From Halieaceae bacterium UBA3479 (GTDB lineage: Bacteria > Pseudomonadota > Gammaproteobacteria > Pseudomonadales > Halieaceae): DNA of 45,001 nucleotides. Under the pieces are notes generated by a model. It searched no databases. It was given only the letters and a program-made list of their open reading frames with translations, and had not been told where the DNA came from. The position numbers and the translations under genes were made by a program. The DNA lies in the NCBI GenBank assembly GCA_002377985.1, contig DFQW01000085.1, forward strand, positions 15,653 through 60,653. The letters are read 5' to 3'. Shown one piece after another: positions 17,979 to 27,189 of this stretch (positions are counted from its first letter, which is position 1; each line of letters opens with the position of its first letter).

Positions 17979-18362
17979 ATGGCATATAGCGAAAAGGTGA
18001 TTGATCACTACGAAAATCCGCGCAACGTAGGCAAGCTCGACGAGGCCGATGACAGCGTTGGCACCGGGATGGTGGGTGCTCCGGCCTGTGGTGACGTGAT
18101 GCGGCTCCAGATTCGCGTGGGCGAGGACGGCATCATTGAGGACGCCAAATTCAAAACCTACGGTTGCGGATCTGCCATCGCCTCCAGTTCCCTGCTGACA
18201 GAATGGGTCAAGGGTAAAAACCTTGATGAAGCGGCGGCGATCAAAAATACGGAGATTGCTCAAGAATTATCCCTGCCGCCGGTAAAGATTCACTGTTCCG
18301 TTCTGGCCGAGGACGCCATCAAGGCTGCGGTCAAAAATTATCGCGACAAAAAGGGCGCTTGA
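17979..18362 (+). CDS. iscU: Iron-sulfur cluster scaffold IscU
   Basis: Scaffold on which [2Fe-2S] and [4Fe-4S] clusters are built from IscS sulfur. It has 127 residues, the usual length. The three assembly cysteines are present in GAPACGDVM (near 37), KTYGCGSAIASSS (near 63) and KIHCSVLAEDA (near 106), together with the conserved Asp after the first cysteine. The LPPVKIHCS stretch is the HscA recognition motif. Its stop is directly followed by the GTG of iscA. Confidence 0.98.
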   Translation: MAYSEKVIDHYENPRNVGKLDEADDSVGTGMVGAPACGDVMRLQIRVGEDGIIEDAKFKTYGCGSAIASSSLLTEWVKGKNLDEAAAIKNTEIAQELSLPPVKIHCSVLAEDAIKAAVKNYRDKKGA

Positions 18363-18686
18363 GTGGCAATCAGCTTGACATCAGAAGCCGCCCGACACGT
18401 GGGCCGACAGCTGGCCAGTCGCGGCAAGGGCGAGGGCATTCGCATTGGGGTCAAAACCTCGGGGTGCTCAGGACTGGCTTACGTTCTGGAGTTTGTTGAT
18501 CAACCCGAGCCCGAGGATGCTACCTTCGAAACCGATGGTGTCACTGTATTTGTTGATCCCAAAAGTTTGGTGTATCTCGACGGCACGGTGGTCGACTTTG
18601 CCCGTGAGGGACTGAACGAGGGGTTGGAGTTTCGCAATCCCAATGTTGCCGGGGAGTGCGGCTGCGGCGAAAGCTTCACGGTCTGA
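18363..18686 (+). CDS. iscA: A-type iron-sulfur carrier IscA
   Basis: A-type carrier delivering iron or [4Fe-4S] clusters to target proteins. It has 107 residues. The three conserved cysteines are in [10 protein letters not shown] (near 36) and GECGCGESF (near 99 and 101). The GTG start lies immediately after the iscU stop, with AAGGGCG inside the end of iscU as ribosome binding site. The 3' end may overlap hscB, depending on the hscB start. Confidence 0.96.
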   Translation: MAISLTSEAARHVGRQLASRGKGEGIRIGVKTSGCSGLAYVLEFVDQPEPEDATFETDGVTVFVDPKSLVYLDGTVVDFAREGLNEGLEFRNPNVAGECGCGESFTV

Positions 18687-18688
18687 CC

Positions 18689-19213
18689 TTGGAACCACTA
18701 ACGGGCGCATCTGCCCGAGATTACTTCGCGCTATTTCAACTAGAGCCCGGATTTCACCTTGACAGTGCGGCGCTTGAGCGCGCCTATCACACCTTGCTGT
18801 CACAGTTTCATCCGGATCGCTTCGCCGGTAAACCTCAGGTCGAGCAGCGCGTCGCCGCGCAGCTGTGTGCCGACATCAATAGTGGTTTTCGGACTTTGTC
18901 GAACGAGGTAGCGCGCGCAGAGTATGTGCTGAAACGTGCGGGCGTTGATTTGGCGCAAGCCGAACGAGAAGGCGTGGGCGCAGCTTTCTTGATGACACAA
19001 ATTGAATTGCGGGAGCGATTGGAGTCAACCGATGCTGAAGACGCTGCTGCGCGTCACACCTTGCTGGCGGAGATAGGCGAGGGTTATGGCGCTGCCAGAG
19101 ATGCCTTCGCCAATGCCGTCAAGAGCCAGTGCTTTCACGACGCCGCCCGCCATTGGCAGGAAATGCTTTACTTCGCCAAATTGCGTGACGCCGCGCGTCC
19201 CCGGGCGCGCTGA
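18689..19213 (+). CDS. hscB: Fe-S assembly co-chaperone HscB
   Basis: J-domain co-chaperone that brings IscU to HscA and stimulates its ATPase. From TTG 18689 it has 174 residues. The J domain occupies about the first 75 residues, beginning at DYFALFQLEPGF, with the diagnostic HPD in SQFHPDRFAGKP; the C-terminal three-helix IscU-binding domain follows. The start is uncertain: no ATG is available, and the frame also opens at a GTG at 18656 inside iscA. TTG 18689 gives the more usual short N-terminus, but neither start has a convincing ribosome binding site. It ends two bases before hscA. Confidence 0.9.
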   Translation: MEPLTGASARDYFALFQLEPGFHLDSAALERAYHTLLSQFHPDRFAGKPQVEQRVAAQLCADINSGFRTLSNEVARAEYVLKRAGVDLAQAEREGVGAAFLMTQIELRERLESTDAEDAAARHTLLAEIGEGYGAARDAFANAVKSQCFHDAARHWQEMLYFAKLRDAARPRAR

Positions 19214-19215
19214 CG

Positions 19216-21081
19216 ATGGTCTTGTTACAAATCAGTGAGCCCGGTGAAGTGGCGAGCACGCAGGGTGCCCGGCGGATCGCGCTGGGCATCGATCTGGGTA
19301 CCACCAACAGCCTGGTCGCGCACTTTGACGGCAATGAGATACACGTTCTTGAAGACGATGCCGGCCGCGCCGCTTTGCCTTCGGTGGTGTATTACGGGGC
19401 TGAAAAGACCGCGGTGGGATATGGGGCCGAGGACTTCTCCCTCACCGAACCTGCCAATACCGTCGCGTCGGCCAAGCGGTTGTTGGGTCGGGCGCGGGAA
19501 GAGTTTTCTGATGACCCCTATGTCACGCTGACCAGCGAAGGCGCACTGGCCTATGCGACCGCGGCGGGTGAGAAAACGCCGGTGGAAGTGTCATCGGCTA
19601 TTTTAAGCGCGCTGAGATGCCGCGCCGAGCATCGGTTGACCGGCACCATTGCTGGCGCGGTCATCACCGTCCCCGCTTATTTCGATGACGCACAGCGCCA
19701 GGCAACCCGGCAGGCCGCGGAGTTGGCGGGCATCAAGGTGCTCAGGCTCCTCAATGAACCCACCGCCGCCGCCGTGGCTTACGGGCTTGATGCTGATGCA
19801 GAGGAAGCTTCCCTGTTGGCTGTTTATGACCTCGGTGGTGGCACCTTTGATATTTCTATTCTGCGGATGCGCGAGGGCCTGTTCGAAGTGCTGGCCACCG
19901 GCGGCGATAGTGCGCTGGGCGGCGACGATTTTGACCGCGCCATCACAGACTTTTGGCTCTCGGAGTTAGGGTTGAGTGAACCCAGTGCGATACAGCGACG
20001 ATCGTTGCTGGGCTTGGCCCGTCGCGCCAAGGAAACGCTCAGCACCGAGCAAACCGTCACGGTTTCCGCCCGAGAGCTCGATATAGCCTGCGATGAACTC
20101 CATTTATCACGGGAAACCTTTGAGGGTTTGGTTGCCGCGCTGATTGATCGAACGTTGCGGGCGTGTCAGGTGGCGTTGGCTGACGCCGGGGTGGCTTCGG
20201 TAGACCGAGTGGTGTTGGTCGGTGGCTCAACCAGAATGCCGCGGGTTCGCGCCGCGGTCGCTGAGTGCTTTGGCCGGGAACCGCTGTGTACCCTGGACCC
20301 GGATCAGGTGGTGGCCATGGGTGCCGCAAAGCAGGCCGACGTTCTGGTCGGAAACCGGGGCGAAGGTGAAGCATTATTGCTGGATGTGATTCCTCTTTCT
20401 CTTGGACTGGAGACCTACGGCGGTTTGGTAGAGAAAATCGTCGAACGCAACAGCACTATTCCGGTGGCGCGTGCGCAAGAGTTCACTACCGCCCGTGATG
20501 GACAGACCGGTCTCGTTGTCCACGTGCTGCAGGGAGAGCGCGAGCGCGTTGAGGATTGCCGATCTCTCGCCCGATTCGAACTCACCGGTATTCCTCCGAT
20601 GGTGGCGGGTGCAGCGCGCATTGAAGTGACCTTTCGAGTAGATGCTGATGGCATTCTGGAGGTGTCGGCGGTTGAGCAGTTGACCGGCGCGCGCAGCGAA
20701 GTCGTGGTCAAGCCGGCATTTGGTCTCGATGAGACGCAAATCACCGAGATGCTGAAAGCGAGCTATGAGTTTGCCGCCGAGGACATGACCGCCCGACAGC
20801 TGACCGAGGCCCGGGTAGAGGGAGAGGCGCTGCTGGCGGGCCTTGAGGCGGCGATGGCGCAGGACGCGGACCTGCTGTTAGCAGATGAGACGCAGCAGTT
20901 TCTGAGCGATATGCAGGCGCTGCAGGAAGTTCTGGTAAGTGATGATCCGCAGACGATTCGCGAGATGACCGAGCGCCTGGGTCGTGCCAGCGAGGAGTTT
21001 GCCGCGCGCCGCATGGATCGCAGCATTCAACGTGCGCTGACAGGGGTGTCAGTTAATACCCTCGATGTCGATCAGCGCTGA
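19216..21081 (+). CDS. hscA: Fe-S assembly Hsp70 chaperone HscA
   Basis: Specialised Hsp70 (Hsc66) that uses ATP to release clusters from IscU. It has 621 residues, the HscA length. Nucleotide-binding domain ~18-390 with ALGIDLGTTNSLVA near 22-35, VPAYFDDAQRQATRQAAELAG near 153-173, LAVYDLGGGTFDISI near 201 and VVLVGGSTRMPRVR near 333; substrate domain ~390-621 starting at LDVIPLSLGLET. Start ATG two bases after the hscB stop indicates coupling. Standard position between hscB and fdx. Confidence 0.97.
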   Translation: MVLLQISEPGEVASTQGARRIALGIDLGTTNSLVAHFDGNEIHVLEDDAGRAALPSVVYYGAEKTAVGYGAEDFSLTEPANTVASAKRLLGRAREEFSDDPYVTLTSEGALAYATAAGEKTPVEVSSAILSALRCRAEHRLTGTIAGAVITVPAYFDDAQRQATRQAAELAGIKVLRLLNEPTAAAVAYGLDADAEEASLLAVYDLGGGTFDISILRMREGLFEVLATGGDSALGGDDFDRAITDFWLSELGLSEPSAIQRRSLLGLARRAKETLSTEQTVTVSARELDIACDELHLSRETFEGLVAALIDRTLRACQVALADAGVASVDRVVLVGGSTRMPRVRAAVAECFGREPLCTLDPDQVVAMGAAKQADVLVGNRGEGEALLLDVIPLSLGLETYGGLVEKIVERNSTIPVARAQEFTTARDGQTGLVVHVLQGERERVEDCRSLARFELTGIPPMVAGAARIEVTFRVDADGILEVSAVEQLTGARSEVVVKPAFGLDETQITEMLKASYEFAAEDMTARQLTEARVEGEALLAGLEAAMAQDADLLLADETQQFLSDMQALQEVLVSDDPQTIREMTERLGRASEEFAARRMDRSIQRALTGVSVNTLDVDQR

Positions 21082-21096
21082 GAAACGAGGCGACCG

Positions 21097-21435
21097 ATGA
21101 CCGAAATTGTTGTCCTACCCCACCACGAGATTTGCCCCGAGGGCGCCGTTGTGGAGGCAGAGGTGGGGGAGAGCATTTGCGAGGCATTGCTGCGCAATGA
21201 CATTGACATTGAGCACGCCTGCGAGATGTCCTGTGCCTGCACTACCTGTCATGTCATTGTCCGCGAGGGCTTTTCGTCTCTGGAAGACGCCGACGAGCTC
21301 GAGGAAGACTATCTCGATAAGGCTTGGGGTCTGGAGCCTGAGTCGCGCCTTTCCTGTCAGGCTAAAGTAGGACAGGAGTCTCTGGTCGTCGAAATACCCC
21401 GGTACACCATTAATCATGCCTCAGAGAGACACTGA
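21097..21435 (+). CDS. fdx: ISC-type [2Fe-2S] ferredoxin
   Basis: Adrenodoxin-type ferredoxin supplying electrons for cluster assembly. It has 112 residues. Cluster ligands fit the family spacing: CEMSCACTTC (near 42, 48, 51) and the later cysteine in RLSCQAK near 87. ATG at 21097 follows an ACGAGG ribosome binding site. It is the last gene of the isc operon here: the small iscX gene that usually follows in enterobacteria and Pseudomonas is missing, and the next gene, ndk, has its own promoter. Confidence 0.96.
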   Translation: MTEIVVLPHHEICPEGAVVEAEVGESICEALLRNDIDIEHACEMSCACTTCHVIVREGFSSLEDADELEEDYLDKAWGLEPESRLSCQAKVGQESLVVEIPRYTINHASERH

Positions 21436-21462
21436 AGCCGCGCTCAGGCCGGTATTGTTGCC

Positions 21463-21498
21463 ATGACACTGATAGACAAAGTACGTATACTCCGCGCC
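21463..21498 (+). promoter_or_regulatory. ndk promoter
   Basis: ATGACA at 21463-21468, exactly 17 bases, then TATACT at 21486-21491: both are 5/6 matches to sigma70 consensus. The predicted start is near 21498, leaving about 47 bases of leader before the ndk ATG, with GGAG at 21535-21538 as ribosome binding site. This makes ndk independently transcribed from the isc operon. Confidence 0.65.
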
Positions 21499-21544
21499 CG
21501 CGGACAGGGCGTCCGCTCGTACTAGAGAGACATTGGAGACCAAC

Positions 21545-21970
21545 ATGGCGCTAGAGCGTACCTTATCAATAATCAAGCCGGACGCGGTTGGCAAGAATGT
21601 GATTGGGCAAATCATCAGTCGATTCGAAGCCGCGGGATTGAGGGTGGCAGCCGCTAAATTGATCCACCTTTCCGATACGCTGGCCGGCGGGTTTTATGCC
21701 GAACACAAAGAACGCCCCTTCTATGCTGACTTGGTCGCTTTCATGACTTCGGGCCCTGTTGTTGTTCAGGTGCTCGAGGGAGAGAATGCCATCGCACTCA
21801 ATCGTGAGCTGATGGGCGCCACCAATCCTCAGGAAGCAGCACCCGGCACGATCCGGGCAGACTTCGCGCAGTCTATTGATGCCAATGCCGTGCATGGATC
21901 AGACTCCGCCGCCTCCGCGGAGAGAGAGATTGCCTATTTCTTTGCCTCCAGCGAGATTTGCTCACGCTGA
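21545..21970 (+). CDS. ndk: Nucleoside diphosphate kinase
   Basis: Equilibrates nucleoside di- and triphosphates through a phosphohistidine. It has 141 residues, the standard length. [18 protein letters not shown] is the canonical N-terminus, so ATG 21545 is chosen over an upstream in-frame TTG. The catalytic histidine is in [16 protein letters not shown] near 113-128. Its promoter is described separately; rlmN follows 21 bases after the stop and is likely cotranscribed. Confidence 0.98.
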   Translation: MALERTLSIIKPDAVGKNVIGQIISRFEAAGLRVAAAKLIHLSDTLAGGFYAEHKERPFYADLVAFMTSGPVVVQVLEGENAIALNRELMGATNPQEAAPGTIRADFAQSIDANAVHGSDSAASAEREIAYFFASSEICSR

Positions 21971-21991
21971 ATATCAGCGGGCGGTAACGCG

Positions 21992-23149
21992 ATGACGGCC
22001 CCTCAACAACTGATCGCCACCGCCGCTCCAGCGGCTCGGGTCAACCTGCTTGGCTTGACCCGGGTCCAGTTAGAAGCTTTTTTCTCAGACCTGGGCGAAA
22101 AACGATTTCGTGCCCAACAGGTCATGAAATGGATACATCATCGCGGCGTAAGAGATTTCGCGGACATGACGGATTTGAGTCAGTCCCTGCGCGAGACACT
22201 CCGTGATATCGCCGAGATAACGCCACCTGTCATTGCCGAGCAACAGGACTCTGTCGACGGAACCCGAAAGTGGGCTATCGCGGTGGAAGGTGGCAGCCTT
22301 GTAGAAGCAGTGCTCATTCCCGAGGGTGACCGTGCCACGCTGTGCGTTTCCTCACAGGTGGGATGCAGTCTCGATTGCACTTTTTGTTCCACCGGCAAGC
22401 AGGGTTTCCAGCGCGATCTCACGGCGGCAGAAATCATCGGGCAAGTCTGGCTGGCGATTAATTCTTACGATGGTTGGCAGTCAGGCAAGGGTCGCGTGGT
22501 CACCAACGTGGTCATGATGGGTATGGGAGAGCCATTACTTAATTTTGATAACGTAGTGGCAGCAATGAACCTGATGTGCGATGACCTCGCCTATGGGTTA
22601 TCCAAGCGCAAAGTGACGCTATCGACGTCCGGAGTGGTGCCAAATCTCGACCGGCTGGCCGACTGGGCCGACGTCAGTCTGGCGGTCTCTTTGCATGCGC
22701 CCAACGACGCGCTGCGCGACCAGATAGTGCCCATTAATCGCAAGTATCCGATTGCGAGATTACTGCAGTCAGCGCGGGCTTACATCGACGCCCAGCCCGA
22801 TAAGAAGCGGGTAGTGACCATTGAATACACGCTGTTGGCGGGCGTTAACGACAGCGTGGCGCAGGCGGAAGAATTGGCTGCGCTGCTCAAGGACTACCCC
22901 TGCAAGATCAATTTAATACCCTTCAATGATTTTCCCGATTCGGGTTACCAGCGTCCCAGCGGCAATGCCGTGAGTCGATTCTGGCAGGTGCTGATCGATG
23001 CCGGGTTTGTGGTGACGGTGCGGACAACACGCGGGGATGATATTGATGCTGCCTGCGGCCAGCTGGTCGGCGAGGTTGTTGATCGCACCCGCCGATCAGC
23101 ACGTCACAGGGCTGGACGTGGCTCGCAGAGCCTGTTGCAATCAGACTAA
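21992..23149 (+). CDS. rlmN: Dual-specificity RNA methyltransferase RlmN
   Basis: Radical-SAM enzyme that methylates C2 of adenosine 2503 in 23S rRNA and adenosine 37 in some tRNAs. It has 385 residues. The N-terminal HhH-like accessory domain includes [13 protein letters not shown] near 40; the radical-SAM cysteines are in [18 protein letters not shown] (CX3CX2C, near 124-131). Further motifs are [14 protein letters not shown] near 174 and [15 protein letters not shown] near 229; the methyl-carrying cysteine is in [11 protein letters not shown] near 355. The basic C-terminal tail of about 25 residues is variable. Followed by pilF, as in other gammaproteobacteria. Confidence 0.96.
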   Translation: MTAPQQLIATAAPAARVNLLGLTRVQLEAFFSDLGEKRFRAQQVMKWIHHRGVRDFADMTDLSQSLRETLRDIAEITPPVIAEQQDSVDGTRKWAIAVEGGSLVEAVLIPEGDRATLCVSSQVGCSLDCTFCSTGKQGFQRDLTAAEIIGQVWLAINSYDGWQSGKGRVVTNVVMMGMGEPLLNFDNVVAAMNLMCDDLAYGLSKRKVTLSTSGVVPNLDRLADWADVSLAVSLHAPNDALRDQIVPINRKYPIARLLQSARAYIDAQPDKKRVVTIEYTLLAGVNDSVAQAEELAALLKDYPCKINLIPFNDFPDSGYQRPSGNAVSRFWQVLIDAGFVVTVRTTRGDDIDAACGQLVGEVVDRTRRSARHRAGRGSQSLLQSD

Positions 23150-23168
23150 TTGTCAAGAGAAGCGACTC

Positions 23169-24029
23169 ATGACCCCGTCAGCGGTGGCGAATCAATCCCA
23201 AGCTCGTCGCGCCGTATCCAGCGGCGGAGCTCGCCTCGCGCAGTCTGCGCTCGAGCGCAGGTGCCACGGAGGCTTGCTGTGGGCAATGGCCGCGATCGTC
23301 TGTCTGTTGGCTGGATGCGTGACGGAATACAGCGGCGGCACCCAGCGTACCTCTGACCCCGATGCAACCTTGGACAAGCGCGTCGCTTTGGCGCGACAGT
23401 ACATTGGCGTAGGCGACTGGGAAAATGCCAAGCGCAATCTGGAGCTCGCGCAGGATATTGACTCCGATAATGCCGAGGTTGCGGAGGCCTTTGCGCTGGT
23501 TTACCAAAGCACCGGTGAGTTTGAATTGGCGGAGTTGCAGTTTCAGGCTGCGCTGAAGGCAGACCCCAAGCTTGCCCGCGCTCGCAATAACTACGCCGCG
23601 TTTCTTTACTCCCGGGGTCGGTACGTTGAGGCGGAACGAGAATTTCAGCGAGTCACCGAAGATACGCTATACAGTGGCAGGCCCATGGCGTTCGTCAATC
23701 TGGGTCTGTGCCGAATCCAACTGGGCGACAGAGCGGGCGCCGAATCCGCCCTTACCCGGGCCCTTGCCATGGACCGCGGGAACCCGGTTGCTTTACTGGA
23801 GATGGGATTTCTTCGTCTGGAAGCGGGTGATCCCGGCGAAGCCAACCGGTATCATGGCAGCTACAGGACTGTTTCTCCTCAGCAATCGCCGCGGGGATTA
23901 CTGCTGGGACTCTTGATCGCCGACGCAACGGGAGATCAGGATGCCTTGGGCAGTTATGAATTGGCGTTGCGTAACCTGTATCCCGATTCATCGGAGTACA
24001 GCATGTGGAAAGAGCGTCAGAGTCGATAG
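23169..24029 (+). CDS. pilF: Type IV pilus assembly lipoprotein PilF/PilW
   Basis: TPR outer-membrane lipoprotein needed for localisation and multimerisation of the PilQ secretin. It has 286 residues from ATG 23169 (good AAGAGAAG ribosome binding site). The lipobox LLAGC places the modified cysteine near residue 49, so the n-region is unusually long and Arg-rich; the true start may be closer to the hydrophobic stretch (in-frame TTG 23274 or ATG 23286, with GGAGG at 23268). At least four TPR units follow, e.g. EVAEAFALVYQSTGEFELAE and ARNNYAAFLYSRGRYVEAE. Position between rlmN and ispG is the conserved one, but rodZ, usually next, is absent. Confidence 0.9.
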   Translation: MTPSAVANQSQARRAVSSGGARLAQSALERRCHGGLLWAMAAIVCLLAGCVTEYSGGTQRTSDPDATLDKRVALARQYIGVGDWENAKRNLELAQDIDSDNAEVAEAFALVYQSTGEFELAELQFQAALKADPKLARARNNYAAFLYSRGRYVEAEREFQRVTEDTLYSGRPMAFVNLGLCRIQLGDRAGAESALTRALAMDRGNPVALLEMGFLRLEAGDPGEANRYHGSYRTVSPQQSPRGLLLGLLIADATGDQDALGSYELALRNLYPDSSEYSMWKERQSR

Positions 24030-24071
24030 AGAGTGGCCGGCCCGAATGCCGGCTACCGGGGAACCGAGGTC

Positions 24072-25199
24072 ATGAGCCAGCCGTCACCGATCAAGCGCCG
24101 TATCAGCCGACAGATTCATGTGGGGGGAGTACCCATCGGCGGTGATGCGCCCATTGCCGTTCAGAGCATGACCAACACCGAGACCTGTGACGTGGAGGCG
24201 ACGGTTGCCCAAATTGAGGCGATCGCTGCCGCAGGTGCGGACCTGGTTCGTGTATCGGTCCCCAGTATGGATGCGGCTGAGGCCTTCAGGGAAATCAGGC
24301 GTCGTGTGGGTATTCCGCTGGTCGCGGATATCCATTTTGATCACAAGATCGCGCTGAAAGTGGCCGAATACGGTGTCGATTGTTTGCGCATTAATCCTGG
24401 AAACATCGGGCGTGAGTCCAAGGTGAGAGAGGTGATTGCTGCCTGTCAGGATCGCGGCATTCCGATTCGTATCGGGGTCAACGCGGGTTCTCTGGGCAAG
24501 GACTTGCTAAGAAAATACCCCGAACCCAATGCCGATGCGCTGGTGGAATCTGCGCTGCGAAATGTCGAGATCCTCAGTCGACACCAGTTTGACGATTTCA
24601 AGGTCAGCGTCAAAGCGTCCGAAGTCTTTATGGCGGTTGAGGCTTACCGAAAACTGGCAACACAGATTGAACAACCCTTGCACCTCGGTATTACCGAGGC
24701 GGGCGGGATTCGCGGTGGTACCGTCAAGTCGGCAGTCGGGCTTGGCATGCTGCTGATGGAGGGGATCGGCGACACTATTCGCGTTTCTCTGGCCGCTGAT
24801 CCGGTTGAAGAAATCAAGGTGGGATTCGAGATACTGAAAAGCCTCAAGTTGCGCACCAACGGCATCAACTTTATCGCCTGTCCCAGTTGCTCACGGCAGA
24901 ATTTTGATGTCATCAGCACGATGAACGAGTTGGAAAGTCGGCTGGACGACGTACGCACAGCAATGGACGTGGCGGTTATCGGCTGTATCGTTAACGGCCC
25001 CGGCGAGGCGCGAGAGGCAGATGTCGGTCTGACGGGCGCGACGCCAAACAACTTAATTTACATTGCGGGAGAGCCCGATCACAAGGTGAGCAATCAGGAT
25101 TTCGTCGATCACCTTGAGAGCGTTATCCGGGACCGGGCCAAGGCGCTTGAGGCGGCGCGCGCCGAGCGCGAGGCCAATATTATTTCCAGCACGCACTGA
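24072..25199 (+). CDS. ispG: 4-hydroxy-3-methylbut-2-en-1-yl diphosphate synthase
   Basis: [4Fe-4S] reductase of the MEP isoprenoid pathway, converting MEcPP to HMBPP. It has 375 residues from ATG 24072 with GAGG upstream; the frame is open to 24033 but those residues are not family-like. N-terminal TIM-barrel domain starts at [13 protein letters not shown]; cluster cysteines are in [12 protein letters not shown] near 271-274 and [15 protein letters not shown] near 306. Fe-S content fits with the upstream isc operon. hisS begins seven bases after the stop. Confidence 0.97.
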   Translation: MSQPSPIKRRISRQIHVGGVPIGGDAPIAVQSMTNTETCDVEATVAQIEAIAAAGADLVRVSVPSMDAAEAFREIRRRVGIPLVADIHFDHKIALKVAEYGVDCLRINPGNIGRESKVREVIAACQDRGIPIRIGVNAGSLGKDLLRKYPEPNADALVESALRNVEILSRHQFDDFKVSVKASEVFMAVEAYRKLATQIEQPLHLGITEAGGIRGGTVKSAVGLGMLLMEGIGDTIRVSLAADPVEEIKVGFEILKSLKLRTNGINFIACPSCSRQNFDVISTMNELESRLDDVRTAMDVAVIGCIVNGPGEAREADVGLTGATPNNLIYIAGEPDHKVSNQDFVDHLESVIRDRAKALEAARAEREANIISSTH

Positions 25200-25206
25200 T
25201 CAGCCC

Positions 25207-26487
25207 ATGACTAACTTCAGAGCGATACGCGGGATGGTGGATATCCTGCCCGAGGCGACCCCGTTGTGGCAGTCGATGGAGACTGTCGCGCTGGAGGTGC
25301 TCTCGAGTTATGGATACGAAGAGATTCGTCTGCCGGTGATTGAGTCGACCGGCCTGTTTGCTCGGTCTATTGGCGAGGTCACGGACATTGTCGAAAAAGA
25401 AATGTACAGCTTTAACGATCGCAATGACGAGAGCATGACTTTGCGGCCGGAGGGCACAGCCGGCTGCGTCCGAGCGGTCGTGCAGCACAATCTGGCCACG
25501 ACACCCCGTCGCCTGTGGTATACGGGGCCAATGTTTCGTTACGAGCGGCCCCAGAAGGGCCGCCAGAGACAATTTCATCAGCTCGGTGTCGAGGCCTTTG
25601 GCGTGGCGACTCCGGATCAGGACGCCGAGCTGATTGCCCTTAGTCGGCAGCTCTGGCGCAGGCTGGGGGTCGACGATGTCCTGACGCTAGAGATTAACAG
25701 TATTGGATCGGCATCCGATCGGGCGCAGTATCGCGCGGCGCTGGTTGAGTATCTGTCTGCTCATCGAGACGCATTGGATGCTGATAGTCAGAGACGTCTC
25801 GAGACTAACCCGCTCAGAATCCTCGACAGTAAAGATCCCGCAACGCAGGCCCTTTTGGATGCAGCGCCAGCCTTAAGCGATCACCTTGACGCAGAATCTC
25901 GCGACGAGTTTGAGCAGTTATTGGCTTATTTGGATGGGCTGGGAATCCCTTACCGCGTGAACCCGCGGTTGGTACGCGGACTCGATTATTACAACAAGTG
26001 CGTGTTTGAGTGGACCACCGAAGCCCTTGGCGCCCAGGGCACCGTTTGTGGCGGTGGGCGTTACGACGGGCTTGTGGAGATTTTTGGAGGCAAAGCAACG
26101 CCCGCTGCGGGTTTTGCCGTAGGGCTTGAACGTCTGATCTTGCTCATGCAGGCGCTGGAGATTACAGTCTCGTCCCCGGCGGACCTCTATGTGATTGCCG
26201 CAGATGAAGCGGCATACAGACATACCCTGCCGAGGGTAGATGATTTGCGACGGCAGTTCCCGGATCTGCATATTGTTCAGCATCTTGGAGGCGGTAGTTT
26301 CAAGAGCCAGTTCAAGCGCGCCGACAAGAGTGGGGCGGCCTGGGCGCTGGTCTATGGTGAGACAGAGATTGCCAATAATCAGGTGACATTGAAGGCCCTG
26401 CGGGGTGACGCAGCACAGCGCACCATCGGCGATGCAGAGCTGGCAGCATTTTTGGCGGACTTCCTCGCCGAGACAGAGGGTGCCTGA
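25207..26487 (+). CDS. hisS: Histidyl-tRNA synthetase
   Basis: Class II aminoacyl-tRNA synthetase charging tRNA-His. It has 426 residues from ATG 25207. Class II motifs: motif 1 around [12 protein letters not shown] near 36, motif 2 [18 protein letters not shown] near 112-129, motif 3 [11 protein letters not shown] near 306. The histidine-specific blocks are [15 protein letters not shown] near 257 and [10 protein letters not shown] near 280. The C-terminal ~95 residues are the anticodon-binding domain. The frame extends upstream inside ispG but [15 protein letters not shown] is the canonical start. Confidence 0.98.
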   Translation: MTNFRAIRGMVDILPEATPLWQSMETVALEVLSSYGYEEIRLPVIESTGLFARSIGEVTDIVEKEMYSFNDRNDESMTLRPEGTAGCVRAVVQHNLATTPRRLWYTGPMFRYERPQKGRQRQFHQLGVEAFGVATPDQDAELIALSRQLWRRLGVDDVLTLEINSIGSASDRAQYRAALVEYLSAHRDALDADSQRRLETNPLRILDSKDPATQALLDAAPALSDHLDAESRDEFEQLLAYLDGLGIPYRVNPRLVRGLDYYNKCVFEWTTEALGAQGTVCGGGRYDGLVEIFGGKATPAAGFAVGLERLILLMQALEITVSSPADLYVIAADEAAYRHTLPRVDDLRRQFPDLHIVQHLGGGSFKSQFKRADKSGAAWALVYGETEIANNQVTLKALRGDAAQRTIGDAELAAFLADFLAETEGA

Positions 26488-26514
26488 CTGAGGCGCAATA
26501 GACAGGAGTAGACC

Positions 26515-27189
26515 ATGGCAGACCATATGCAAGACGAGGCAGATCTCGAGGCGATCAAGCGCTGGTGGGATGAGAATGGTAAAAGCCTGATGGCTGCCGT
26601 GATTGTGGCTGTTGTCGGCACCTTGGGCTGGCAGCAGTATGAGGGTTACCAGGGATCTCGGGAACAAGCCGCTTCGGACTTGTATGCCACCATGCTAGCC
26701 ATTCGGCTGGAGGAGGGCGACCCTGCGGCGCTGGCCTTGGCGGCTGAGACACTGAGATCTGAACATGGCGGGTCTGCCTACGCACAGTTTGCGGCTATGC
26801 TGGAGGCGCGGATTGCGGTCGAGGCCAATGATCTGGAGAGCGCCGAGGCGTCCCTGCGTTGGGCGCTGTCAGCCGGAAACCCGCAGTCGGATATCGGACA
26901 GCTGGTCCAGTTACGTCTGGCAAGAGTTTTGGCGGCCCGCGGCGCCGAGGCCGAGGCCCTCGCGATACTCGATCAGGCCGGCGACGCCTATCCGGTGGCG
27001 TATGCACAGGCAGCAGGCGACATTCACCTTGCTGCTGGCAGAGTGCAGGAGGCGCTAGTAGCCTACCGCGTGGGCCGGGATGCCTCGGCAGAGCTCGGAG
27101 AAATGAGCGTGGTACTCGATAACAAAGTGCGAGGTCTCGAAACGCGCTTGCCCGTTGATGCGGGTGAAAGCAATGGAGAGCCGGGTTAA
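26515..27189 (+). CDS. yfgM: YfgM, ancillary SecYEG translocon subunit
   Basis: Membrane-anchored TPR-like protein that in E. coli associates with SecYEG and PpiD and hands secreted proteins to periplasmic chaperones. It has 224 residues: cytoplasmic start with the conserved DEADLEAIKRWWDENGKSL, one membrane helix (~25-42), and a periplasmic helical-repeat domain. ATG 26515 follows AGGAGT. Its stop overlaps the bamB ATG by one base (TAATG), indicating translational coupling of translocon and outer-membrane biogenesis factors. Confidence 0.92.
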   Translation: MADHMQDEADLEAIKRWWDENGKSLMAAVIVAVVGTLGWQQYEGYQGSREQAASDLYATMLAIRLEEGDPAALALAAETLRSEHGGSAYAQFAAMLEARIAVEANDLESAEASLRWALSAGNPQSDIGQLVQLRLARVLAARGAEAEALAILDQAGDAYPVAYAQAAGDIHLAAGRVQEALVAYRVGRDASAELGEMSVVLDNKVRGLETRLPVDAGESNGEPG

